From Faecalibacterium langellae (GTDB lineage Bacteria > Bacillota > Clostridia > Oscillospirales > Ruminococcaceae), in assembly GCF_002549775.1 (NCBI RefSeq), contig NZ_NMTR01000004.1, positions 62,001-126,000 of the forward strand: 64,000 bases of DNA. Reading direction: 5' to 3'. The translations under genes were made by a program, and so were the position numbers. Shown here piece by piece: positions 8,885 through 16,178 of the stretch (its first letter is position 1; the number at the start of each line of letters is the position of its first letter). The notes beneath the pieces were generated by a model. That model was not told the DNA's origin, did not search any database, and saw nothing but the letters and a program-made list of their open reading frames with translations.

Positions 8885-10810
8885 ATGCAAAACGTAATTC
8901 TGCAGCCCATCGAGGTGGGCGGACAGACCTTTAAAAACCGCATCATGTTCCCCCCGCTGACCACCGGCTACGAGAAAAACGGCATGATCAGTGAGCAGGA
9001 CATGGGCTTCTACACCCGTCTGGCAAAGGGCGGCGTGGGCTACATCGTTCTGGGCGATGTGGCACCCATCAACAGCTTTTCTCCCACCCCCAAGCTGTTT
9101 GACGACAGCCAGATCCCTGCCTTCAAGGCACTGGCCGACAGCGTACACGCCTACGGCACCAAGCTGGGCGTCCAGCTCTTCCACCCGGAGTACGACGTGG
9201 ACGCCATCAACAGCCTGTTCATGCAGAAGAAGTTTGACGAAATGCGTCAGCGCCTGCATCACGACATGATGTTCTTCACCGATGAGGTCAGCGAGGAGAT
9301 GCTCATGGCCATCATCGATAAGATGTGCGCCTGCGCAGTGCGTGCCCAGAAGGCCGGTGTGGACGTGATCCAGATCCACGGCGACCGCCTGAACGGCTGC
9401 CTGTGCTCCACCCGCATGAACCACCGCACCGATAAGTTCGGCGGCAGTCTGGAGAACCGCGTCCGCTTTGCCCGCATGCTGACCCGCGCCATCCGCAAGG
9501 CTGTGCCGGATATGGTCATCGACTACAAGCTGTCCATCGTCACCCCGCAGCGCGGCAAGGGCGGCATTGACGAAGCCGACGCCGTGCAGTTTGCCCAGTG
9601 GCTGGTAGAGGACGGCGTGGATATGCTCCACGTTGCGCAGGCCAACCACACCGGCAACATGGCCGACACCATTCCTCCCATGGGCGTGCAGCCCTACGGC
9701 TTCTTCGTCAAAATCGCCGGGGACATCAAAAAGGCCGTCAATGTGCCGGTCAGCGCCGTGGGTCGTATCGTGGACGCCGACATGGCTGCGCGTGTCATCG
9801 AGAGCGGCATGGCCGATATCGTTGCCATGGGCCGTCCGCTGCTGGCAGACCCCGATTGGGGCGCAAAGATTGCTGCCGGCAAGGCCTGCGATATCCGCCG
9901 CTGCATCAGCTGCAACAAGGGCTGCACCGATGCCATCCAGAACCGTCAGTTCCTCTCCTGCGTGCTGAACGCGGAGAACGGCTACGAGAACACCCGCAGC
10001 ATCCAGCCCGCAGCGCAGAAAAAGAAGATCGCCGTCCTCGGCGGCGGCCCTGCCGGTCTGGAAGCCGCCCGTGTGGCAGCGCTGCGCGGCCATGACGTGA
10101 CCCTGTTTGAAAAGACCACCACTCTGGGCGGTCAGCTGAACATTGCCTGCGTACCTCCCCGCAAGGAGGAGATGCGCCGTGCCGCACAGGATCTGATCCA
10201 TGCTGTCTGCAACGCAGGTGTGCACCTGTGCATGGGTCAGACCCGCACTGCAGAGCAGCTGAAGGACGCCGGTTTCGAGGCCGTCATCAATGCTGTGGGC
10301 GCACACAGCGCTGCACCCCGCATCCCCGGCATTGACAGCGTGAACGTGGCCGATGCATGGAAGGTTCTGGCCGGTGAGCAGCAGGTGTACGGCACGGTTG
10401 CCGTCATCGGCGGCGGCATGGTGGGCTGCGAGACCGCAGAGTATCTGGCTGCCCGCGGCTGCAAGGTGTCCGTTATCGAGATGATGGACAAGATCGCCGC
10501 AGGCGAGAGCACCACCATTCTGCCCACCCTGCTGGAAAACTATAAGACCTACGGCGTGGAGCAGTACCCCAGCCACAAGGTCAAGGAGTTCCGCATGGAC
10601 GCCGTCGTCTGCGAGAACAAGGACGGCGCAGAGGTGACCATCCCCTGCGATCACATCGTGCTGGCCATGGGCGCACGTTCCAACGTGTTTGACGCTGCCG
10701 AACTGGAAGCTGCCGGTATCCCGGTATATGCCGTCGGCGATGCCGCCGGTAAGGCAGCGGACATCTCCAACGCCATCCGCACCGGCTACGATACCGCCTG
10801 CCAGCTGTAA
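8885..10810 (+). CDS. FMN/FAD/4Fe-4S ene-reductase (2,4-dienoyl-CoA / 2-enoate reductase family)
   Basis: This 641-residue enzyme has an N-terminal Old Yellow Enzyme TIM barrel (residues 1 to about 330; NHRTDKFGGSLENRVRF), a 4Fe-4S site C340-x2-C343-x3-C347-x11-C359, an FAD-binding Rossmann motif (VLGGGPAGLEAA, about 381) and an NAD(P)H motif (VIGGGMVGCETAE, about 505). This is the full architecture of FadH, BaiCD/BaiH and clostridial 2-enoate reductase, which reduce activated C=C bonds. It ends the operon, 30 bases after the esterase, with AAGGAGG upstream. Likely substrates are an enoate or an unsaturated steroid; sequence alone cannot decide. Confidence 0.93.
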   Translation: MQNVILQPIEVGGQTFKNRIMFPPLTTGYEKNGMISEQDMGFYTRLAKGGVGYIVLGDVAPINSFSPTPKLFDDSQIPAFKALADSVHAYGTKLGVQLFHPEYDVDAINSLFMQKKFDEMRQRLHHDMMFFTDEVSEEMLMAIIDKMCACAVRAQKAGVDVIQIHGDRLNGCLCSTRMNHRTDKFGGSLENRVRFARMLTRAIRKAVPDMVIDYKLSIVTPQRGKGGIDEADAVQFAQWLVEDGVDMLHVAQANHTGNMADTIPPMGVQPYGFFVKIAGDIKKAVNVPVSAVGRIVDADMAARVIESGMADIVAMGRPLLADPDWGAKIAAGKACDIRRCISCNKGCTDAIQNRQFLSCVLNAENGYENTRSIQPAAQKKKIAVLGGGPAGLEAARVAALRGHDVTLFEKTTTLGGQLNIACVPPRKEEMRRAAQDLIHAVCNAGVHLCMGQTRTAEQLKDAGFEAVINAVGAHSAAPRIPGIDSVNVADAWKVLAGEQQVYGTVAVIGGGMVGCETAEYLAARGCKVSVIEMMDKIAAGESTTILPTLLENYKTYGVEQYPSHKVKEFRMDAVVCENKDGAEVTIPCDHIVLAMGARSNVFDAAELEAAGIPVYAVGDAAGKAADISNAIRTGYDTACQL

Positions 10811-10837
10811 AGCGGAAAATATGGTTTTATTTGTGGG

Positions 10838-10985
10838 ACTGTTGCAAAATAGCTCTCTGAAAAAATAATGCACAAAATCCGGAACCTTTTCAGGGCCAAA
10901 ACGGCTCAAAAAGAGTTCCGGATTTCTAATTTTATGCTATTTCTTTGTGCAAGTTGCTATCGCGTTTTTATTTTGCAACAGCCCC
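10838..10985. mobile_element. Miniature IS1182-derived element
   Basis: A short element of about 148 bp is bounded by near-perfect copies of the inverted repeat seen at 5186-5647 (actgttgcaaaata on the left, tattttgcaacagc on the right). It has no coding content. Inside are nested palindromes: AAATCCGGAAC (10875-10885) with GTTCCGGATTT (10915-10925), and TGCACAAA with TTTGTGCA. It is therefore a fold-back, MITE-like derivative that may also terminate transcription of the upstream operon. Confidence 0.65.
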
Positions 10986-11474
10986 TTTTTGATGAGAACT
11001 TTATGCGGTTCTTTTGGTTCGGAACTGTGTATAAATGGGATGGATAAAATGAGCAGGCACACTATATGCGTTTGTTAAACGCTGGTAGTGTTTAATTTTT
11101 TGCGTGGAATCGTGAAAATGAGACCTGTGAAAAACGTGGAAAATTTGATATGTTTGCGCTGCAAACTAAGACATATTGATGTTTTTGAAACGAGTTTATA
11201 GTGAAATATGTGTAATTCGAGTGCAGATATTCATTCTTATGAGTTTGTTGTGTGAATTTGTCACGTTCCGCCGCAAAAAAGGACCTGACGGAAAAAATAC
11301 TCTGTGGTAATTTATGAGCAAATTCGCTTTTGTGAAATAAAGTCGAATTTGAATCCGCATGCATTATCCTGGTATGCGGAAAAGGAGAAAGCATCTTTAT
11401 CGCAGGGAGGATTGCAAACAAAACCCAGTTCCTCCGCCCAAACCGCTGTGTAGCAGCAGAAAGGACGACCGAAT
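10986..11474. other. AT-rich non-coding stretch ahead of XRE gene
   Basis: About 490 bases hold no supportable gene. The sequence is clearly more AT-rich than the operon before it. A small hairpin (CCGCATGC with GTATGCGG, about 11357-11380) is the only structure seen. It probably contains the promoter of the 11475 regulator. Confidence 0.5.
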
Positions 11475-11753
11475 ATGAGTTATGACAAAGTGCAAGTCGG
11501 CAACAGAATCCGCGGAAGCCGCCTCGAAAAAAGCTGGACGCAGGAACGGCTTGCAGCAGAAGCTGAAATTTCAGTGCAGCAGCTTCGAGCATTGGAAAAA
11601 GGACAGCGCAATTTGGGTGTAGACCACTTGGGACGCCTGTCGGATGCAATGGGAGTCAGCAGTGATTTCCTGCTGAAAGGTTGTTCTGAAAACAGTACAT
11701 TGGTTTGCAAGATGCTGGATGACCTCAAGAAAAAATTGCAGCCGTCAGAGTAA
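11475..11753 (+). CDS. XRE-family HTH transcriptional regulator
   Basis: This 92-residue protein is essentially one Cro/C1-type helix-turn-helix: VGNRIRGSRLEKSWTQERLAAEAEISVQQLRALEKGQRNLGVDHLGRLSDAMGVSSDFLL, residues 8-67, with a short tail. AGAAAGGA precedes the start. It lies in AT-rich accessory DNA with a second XRE gene at 12034, and no partner toxin gene is adjacent. It is probably a small repressor of unknown target. Confidence 0.85.
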   Translation: MSYDKVQVGNRIRGSRLEKSWTQERLAAEAEISVQQLRALEKGQRNLGVDHLGRLSDAMGVSSDFLLKGCSENSTLVCKMLDDLKKKLQPSE

Positions 11754-11802
11754 ATCGCAGAAAAATGAGCGGTTTTGTTGCTGAAACAGTATGTTTTAGT
11801 GC

Positions 11803-11831
11803 TTTACAGTGATGAAAACACTTGCTATAAT
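11803..11831 (+). promoter_or_regulatory. Promoter of the XRE leader transcript
   Basis: TTTACA (11803-11808) and TATAAT (11826-11831) are separated by 17 bases. An inverted repeat GCGCAA-N7-TTGCGC (11841-11859) lies just downstream of the likely start site and may be an operator. Confidence 0.65.
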
Positions 11832-11837
11832 ATCGCC

Positions 11838-11963
11838 ATGGCGCAAGTTTCAGTTGCGCAAGAGGGAAAATTGCCTGAAATGCATGAAAGGCTGATAATA
11901 CTCCGTGAGCTGCTCACAAGAGCAGCTCCATCGAGTCGCGGTCATTGTGCATTTTCAAGCTGA
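11838..11963 (+). other. Possible leader peptide ORF upstream of the XRE gene
   Basis: A 41-codon frame (MAQVSVAQEGK...) starts at the predicted transcription start and stops 3 bases before the terminator hairpin at 11967. It has no Shine-Dalgarno and would have to be leaderless. It contains a strong internal hairpin (GAGCTGCTC with GAGCAGCTC). It may be a regulatory leader ORF or chance; coding status is unproven. Confidence 0.3.
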
Positions 11964-11966
11964 AAA

Positions 11967-12010
11967 CAGGCCGGGACTCGGAAAAGGAGTCTCGGCCTGT
12001 TTGTGTTTTC
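11967..12010 (+). terminator. Intrinsic terminator in the leader of the 12034 XRE gene
   Basis: The arms CAGGCCGGGACTC and GAGTCTCGGCCTG (one mismatch) are followed by TTTGTGTTTT. It lies between the 11803 promoter and the regulator, so it probably acts as an attenuator. CGAGTC upstream (11934-11939) could pair with the 5' arm as an antiterminator. Confidence 0.7.
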
Positions 12011-12033
12011 GGCGCAAAGGAAAGGATTGAACA

Positions 12034-12333
12034 ATGCGATTTGATGCAAAAGAATTCGGCGGACGTATCCGCGATTTGCGGAAAAAGAAGGGGATTACAC
12101 AGGAACAGTTGAGTATAATGCTGAACGTTAGTGCGAACCATCTTGCAAAAGTTGAAACGGGAAGCCGCTGCTGCTCGATTGAGTTGCTGCAGGATCTTTC
12201 GTCCTGCCTGAATGTCAGAACGGACTATCTGCTGAACGAAGATGCACCGCATAACAACCATCTGAGGGAAAGACTGACGTTTCTTGCACAGGAATTAGAA
12301 AAGATTACGGCGGACCTCCCGGTATGGGGATAG
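12034..12333 (+). CDS. XRE-family HTH transcriptional regulator
   Basis: This 99-residue protein has a Cro/C1 helix-turn-helix at residues 8-65 (FGGRIRDLRKKKGITQEQLSIMLNVSANHLAKVETGSRCCSIELLQDLSSCLNVRTDYLL) and a short helical C-terminus (LRERLTFLAQELEKITADL) that may dimerise. AAAGGA lies upstream. It is preceded by a promoter, a possible leader ORF and a terminator, suggesting attenuation control. The target is unknown. Confidence 0.85.
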   Translation: MRFDAKEFGGRIRDLRKKKGITQEQLSIMLNVSANHLAKVETGSRCCSIELLQDLSSCLNVRTDYLLNEDAPHNNHLRERLTFLAQELEKITADLPVWG

Positions 12334-12419
12334 GAAAAAGCAGAATCCTCTTTTTCAATGCCCAAAAGCGTGGTAGAATAGGGAAAAGATTCAGTATCTG
12401 AAAAACGGAGCGCGCAACA

Positions 12420-12881
12420 ATGAAGATTCTGGTCAGCGCCTGCCTGCTGGGCGAAAACTGCAAATACAGCGGCGGAAACAATTACAATCAGGCGGTCTGT
12501 GATTTTGCGCGGGGGCATCAGGTGGTTCCGGTCTGCCCGGAGGTGCTGGGCGGCCTGCCCACACCGCGGTGCCCGGCGGAAATCATGCAGGGCGTTGTCA
12601 CGAACAAAGAGGGCATCAATGTGGACCGGGAGTTCCGAGCGGGCGCAGCCAAGGCCCTTGCCATCGCAAAAGAAAATGGGGTGGAGCTTGCCATCCTGCA
12701 ATCCCGCAGCCCCAGCTGCGGCGTGAAGGAAATTTACGATGGAACGTTTTCCGGGACAAAGATTCCCGGACAGGGTGTTTTTGCCAAGATGCTGATGGAC
12801 GAAGGCATCCGTGTTCTGGATGCCGGGGAATTGCCTAAAATTATCTTGAAAAATGAGGACGGAAAATGTCAATCAGACTGA
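12420..12881 (+). CDS. DUF523 family protein
   Basis: This 153-residue protein is a complete DUF523 domain. It opens with ILVSACLLGENCKYSGGNN and has VPVCPEVLGGLPTPRCPAEI and LQSRSPSCGV, with several conserved cysteines (ACLLG, VCPE, RCPAE, SPSCG) that could hold a metal or act catalytically. Its function is not established; related proteins occur alone or fused to DUF1722. An extended -10 promoter (TGGTAGAATA) lies about 50 bases upstream. The last 16 bases overlap the HAD gene, implying translational coupling. Confidence 0.88.
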   Translation: MKILVSACLLGENCKYSGGNNYNQAVCDFARGHQVVPVCPEVLGGLPTPRCPAEIMQGVVTNKEGINVDREFRAGAAKALAIAKENGVELAILQSRSPSCGVKEIYDGTFSGTKIPGQGVFAKMLMDEGIRVLDAGELPKIILKNEDGKCQSD

Positions 12882-13642
12882 TTTGCAGCGATATTGACGG
12901 TACGCTGCTGCAATACGGCAGGAAAGAGCTGGAAGGCGAGATCTTTGAACAGATACGGGAGCTGCATCGGCGCGGTATTTTGTTCTGCCCGGCATCCGGC
13001 CGGCAGTATACCAGCCTGCGCAAGCTCTTTGCACCGGTGGCGGACTGCTGTGTGTTTCTCTGCGAAAACGGCGGCGTGATCTATAAGGACGAACAGTGCA
13101 TCGCCAAGAATCCGATGCCGCGTGCATTGGCCGAAGAAATCGCCAACGACCTGTGGACCCGCAGCGACGGGCAGGGCGAAGTGATGCTTTCCGGCCAGAA
13201 TACTGCATACCTGATGGAGCGGGGTCTGGGAATGCTCAAGCGTATTCAGTTCATCGGGAACAATTATCAAATCATCCATGACCCTTCCGAGGTGCCGGAG
13301 GAGATCACAAAAGTATCGGTGTATCTGCACGAAGGCGTAGAATCTTACACGGAACGGTTTGTCCCACGATGGAAAGAGGCGAACTGCGCTGTGGCAGGGC
13401 CGTACTGGATCGACACCACCTTTGCCAACAAGGGCATTGGTGTGAGCAGCATCTGCAAAACTCTGGACATCGACCTTGCCGATGTGATGGCTTTTGGCGA
13501 CAATTATAACGATGTGTCGATGCTGGACATTGTGGGTGTGCCCTACATTATGGATGGTGCCGCCGCACCGCTGCGGGAAAAGTACCCGAATCATACACCC
13601 CGCCCAGAGGATGTGCTGCGGGAGTTCTTGAAGCAAGCGTAA
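12866..13642 (+). CDS. Cof-type HAD-IIB phosphatase
   Basis: This 258-residue haloacid dehalogenase-type hydrolase has motif I CSDIDGTLLQ (nucleophile D8 and D10), a motif II serine in CPASGRQYTSL, a lysine-containing motif III region (TFANKGIGVSSIC), and motif IV MAFGDNYNDVSML. The cap is the Cof/HAD-IIB type. Such enzymes dephosphorylate sugar phosphates, FMN or similar metabolites. The start overlaps the DUF523 stop by 16 bases. Substrate unknown. Confidence 0.92.
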   Translation: MSIRLICSDIDGTLLQYGRKELEGEIFEQIRELHRRGILFCPASGRQYTSLRKLFAPVADCCVFLCENGGVIYKDEQCIAKNPMPRALAEEIANDLWTRSDGQGEVMLSGQNTAYLMERGLGMLKRIQFIGNNYQIIHDPSEVPEEITKVSVYLHEGVESYTERFVPRWKEANCAVAGPYWIDTTFANKGIGVSSICKTLDIDLADVMAFGDNYNDVSMLDIVGVPYIMDGAAAPLREKYPNHTPRPEDVLREFLKQA

Positions 13643-13729
13643 ATTTGGAACGCGCACGTTCCAAATTTGAAATGATACGATACAAGCTGCACGGCCTTGT
13701 TGGAAGAACTGCGCTGACAGGAGAATTTT

Positions 13730-14317
13730 ATGACAGAGCGTTATTGTGAAGGTGAACGGTTTGCTGACCTGTCGTTCACCGAGGAGACTTTTGAGGACTG
13801 CGACTTTACCGACTGTGTGTTTGTGGATTGCTCCTTTACCAAATGCGAACTGGATCATACCACGCTGAATGAGTGCAAATTCGTGCGGTGTGAGATCACA
13901 GGTCTGCGCAGCACTCATTCTTCGGTGCAGTCGCTGGATTTTGAGGACTGCCGCCTGCAGGAGATCGAGTGGGCACCGCTGCTGTCCAATGGTGCCTTCC
14001 CGGACCCCATCCACACCCTGAAGGATTGCAGCCTGAAATACAATACCTTTACCGAAATGAACTTCAACCGCTTTGATTTTTCAAACGGCAACGAAATTGT
14101 CGGCTCAATGTTTGCCAAATGCGAGATGCAGCTGGCGAATTTCAAGGGCGTGGAACTTCACGAAACGGAATTCTACCAGTGTGATCTGCGCAAGGCGGAT
14201 TTCCGGGATGCTACAGGCTATAAGGTGGACATTCTGGGCAGCCGCCTGAAGGATGCAAAGTTTTCCCTGCCGGAAGCGGTGAATCTGCTGGCAGATTTGA
14301 AGATCAAACTGTCGTAA
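13730..14317 (+). CDS. Pentapeptide-repeat protein
   Basis: This 195-residue protein is made of A(D/N)LxF-like pentapeptide repeats (FADLSFTEETFEDCDFTDCVF, then CKFVRCEITGL, NFKGVELHETEFYQCDLRKADFRDATGY). They predict a right-handed quadrilateral beta-helix over most of the length. Some such proteins mimic DNA and protect gyrase (Qnr/McbG type), but most have no known role. ACAGGAGAA precedes the start. The Pth2 gene follows 12 bases later, so the two are likely co-transcribed. Confidence 0.85.
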   Translation: MTERYCEGERFADLSFTEETFEDCDFTDCVFVDCSFTKCELDHTTLNECKFVRCEITGLRSTHSSVQSLDFEDCRLQEIEWAPLLSNGAFPDPIHTLKDCSLKYNTFTEMNFNRFDFSNGNEIVGSMFAKCEMQLANFKGVELHETEFYQCDLRKADFRDATGYKVDILGSRLKDAKFSLPEAVNLLADLKIKLS

Positions 14318-14329
14318 GAAGGAGAAAAA

Positions 14330-14782
14330 ATGCGTCAACTCATCATTGCACGAAAAGATCTGCAGATGTCTCCCGGTAAGCTGGCGGCGCAGTGCTGCCA
14401 CGCTTCGCTGGCGTTCCTCACCGACCCCATCGGCATGGGACAGGGCGTGGAACCTATCGAGAAAGACGGAGAAATTACCGGCTATCGGGCAGAAATCATG
14501 TTGGATAAGGCAACTTACGAAGAGTGGTTCGATGGCTCTTTTACCAAAACGATCTGCGGGGCGAAGAACCGCAATCAGCTGCTGAAAGCAAAAATAATTG
14601 CCGAGGAATTGGGCCTTGTGGAAAACAAAGACTTCTTCCTCATCCGGGATGCCTGCCACACCGAGCTGGAGCCGGAAGAATTTGATGAAAACGGCGAGGG
14701 TATGACCCTGACCTGCATCGGTTTCCGCCCGCTGCCGGATGAAATTGCACATCAGATCAGCCATAAATTTCATTTGTATTGA
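14330..14782 (+). CDS. Peptidyl-tRNA hydrolase, Pth2 family
   Basis: This 150-residue protein is of the archaeal/eukaryotic Pth2 type rather than the usual bacterial Pth. It opens with RQLIIARKDLQMSPGKLAAQCCHAS, has the central ICGAKNRNQLLKAKIIAEELGL, and the C-terminal DACHTELEPEE...TLTCIGFRPLP. Pth2 releases tRNA from stalled peptidyl-tRNA. In bacteria it is an accessory second copy. AAGGAG lies 7 bases upstream of the ATG. Confidence 0.85.
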   Translation: MRQLIIARKDLQMSPGKLAAQCCHASLAFLTDPIGMGQGVEPIEKDGEITGYRAEIMLDKATYEEWFDGSFTKTICGAKNRNQLLKAKIIAEELGLVENKDFFLIRDACHTELEPEEFDENGEGMTLTCIGFRPLPDEIAHQISHKFHLY

Positions 14783-14862
14783 TTCCTGATTTACGGAATA
14801 CGAAAGAAAGTCCCGGCCATTCTCCTGTGACATACAGGAAAATGGTCGGGATATTTTGCTTT

Positions 14863-15168
14863 TTATTGAAGATTCATCCACGCCGCCAGTGCATCCGCTG
14901 TTTGCTGCTGCTGCTCCTCGGCGGAAATGGCGGGTGTGCCGTCACCCTTCTGCGCACCGTAACTGCCGAACCCGGCGTGACAGCCGCCGTCAATGACCGT
15001 TTCAGTGGTGTCCTGCGGGAGGTTTGCACGGTCGGCTTCGTACTTCTCACGGTTCAGCACGCCGTCCTCGCTGACATAAATGCCGAATGCAATGCAGACG
15101 GCCAGCAAAACAGCCAGCAGGCAGAGGGAAAACCTGCGGGGAAACGATTTTTTCTTCTGGTTCTTCAT
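14863..15168 (-). pseudogene. Internally deleted membrane-anchored alpha/beta hydrolase
   Basis: The 101-residue frame has a Lys-rich start and one hydrophobic anchor (about residues 14-32, LCLLAVLLAVCIAFGIYVS). It then runs directly into EDGVLNREKYEADRANLPQ and GGCHAGFGSYGAQKGDGTP..SAEEQ. That tail resembles the C-terminal end of clostridial membrane-anchored alpha/beta hydrolases and keeps the catalytic histidine. The central portion with oxyanion, nucleophile and acid motifs is missing, so an in-frame internal deletion is inferred and hydrolase activity is not expected. GGAG upstream makes expression possible. Confidence 0.6.
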
Positions 15169-15182
15169 AGAACTCCTTTATT

Positions 15183-16064
15183 TTATAAGCATTTTCCACA
15201 GTCACTGCAGCCGTTGCAGATCAGTTTGCTGCCACAGGTCTCGCAGTTTGCGCGGAAATGCGGCACATATAAATCCTCTTGTGGGATAGGGTAGCCCCAG
15301 TCGTCCACGAGGTCAAAATGGATGGGCCTTCCCTGAAAGTTCATACCGGACTTATAGGCCATCCGGCTTTGCAGCTGCTTGTTTGGCAGGTGGTAGCGCC
15401 TGCCGTCCTTGATGAACACGGTGCCGGTCTCGATAAAGCAGAAGGTCACATTGGCATCCACGCATTCCTGCCGGAGAGACTTGACCCAATCAAAATTGCA
15501 GGGGCGGGCACCATCATAGTTTTCGCCGCCGCAGATGACCTGTTCGATCTGCCCGGCGGCAAGGTACTGCCGGATGCTTACTGGCCCGATGAAGGGCGCG
15601 CACATGATGCCCTTATGTTTGAAGGGCAGGTCAAACAGGATGGGGATGCGCTCATCGGCGCGGCGCTGGTTTTCGCAGGTGACGTTGAAAAAGATGTTGT
15701 CCCATCCGCTGCCCCAGTCCGGCGGCAGGCACTCCCGCACCCGCTGCGGACGCTTGGTGAGCAGGAAAAACACCACATCGCTGCGCTGGCGCATGATGTC
15801 CCACGCCTCAGCCCGCCACGGGTCGGCTTCTTCCAAGAAGAAATCCGAGGTCATGCAGACCCGGATCTGCTCGCCGCTCTGAATCTTATAGTGTCCGGTG
15901 CGGTCTTTCTGGAGCGGGTAGGAAAAGCCGTTTTTTGTTTTGTAAATTTCGGCCCCGTTCTGGTCCCGCATCCGGTCAAGAAAATACATGTAGCAGTTCT
16001 GGCAGCCCTCGCTGCACTTGACGCAGCCGTGCCATGGATTCCAGATGTCGTGCAGGAAGCTCAC
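15183..16064 (-). CDS. DUF5131 family (phage Gp37/Gp68-like) cysteine-rich protein
   Basis: This protein of about 290 residues begins HDIWNPWHGCVKCSEGCQNCYMYFLDRM. The Cys cluster resembles radical-SAM/Fe-S motifs and is the hallmark of DUF5131. Further blocks are RVCMTSDFFLEEADPWRAEAWDIMRQRSDVVFFLLTKRP and GGENYDGARPCNFDWVKSLRQECV; a second Cys cluster (CETCGSKLICNGCSDCGKC) ends the protein. The 3'-most bacterial start is GTG at 16064, but AAGGTGA covers that codon and points instead to CTG at 16055. Its promoter is back-to-back with that of the macro-HTH gene. Biochemical role unknown. Confidence 0.85.
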   Translation of the reverse strand: MSFLHDIWNPWHGCVKCSEGCQNCYMYFLDRMRDQNGAEIYKTKNGFSYPLQKDRTGHYKIQSGEQIRVCMTSDFFLEEADPWRAEAWDIMRQRSDVVFFLLTKRPQRVRECLPPDWGSGWDNIFFNVTCENQRRADERIPILFDLPFKHKGIMCAPFIGPVSIRQYLAAGQIEQVICGGENYDGARPCNFDWVKSLRQECVDANVTFCFIETGTVFIKDGRRYHLPNKQLQSRMAYKSGMNFQGRPIHFDLVDDWGYPIPQEDLYVPHFRANCETCGSKLICNGCSDCGKCL

Positions 16065-16082
16065 CTTCTTTCGGTACCTATT

Positions 16083-16111
16083 ATTATAATAGCTGCGCGG
16101 ACAGGAAACAA
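16083..16111 (-). promoter_or_regulatory. Promoter of DUF5131 gene
   Basis: Reading leftward, TTGTTT (16106-16111) and TATAAT (16083-16088) have a 17-base spacer. It starts nine bases from the opposing -35 box of the macro-HTH promoter. Confidence 0.65.
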
Positions 16112-16120
16112 GAGTACCCC

Positions 16121-16149
16121 TTGCACCGCCCTGCCGGATGTGATAGGAT
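16121..16149 (+). promoter_or_regulatory. Promoter of macro-HTH/VWA/ARH operon
   Basis: TTGCAC (16121-16126), a 17-base spacer and TAGGAT (16144-16149) lie about 30 bases before the start codon. It faces away from the DUF5131 promoter. Confidence 0.65.
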
Positions 16150-16178
16150 GAAGAAAACCATGTGAGGGAGGAACTACC

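Noticed and set aside
8108-10909. A 933-codon open frame on the minus strand opposite the esterase/ene-reductase operon
   Set aside because: It mirrors strongly supported plus-strand genes, has Ala/His/Val-rich antisense composition and no recognisable domain.
11092-11649. 185-codon minus-strand ORF over the AT-rich region and XRE gene
   Set aside because: Overlaps the XRE gene in antisense and has no start signal or domain.
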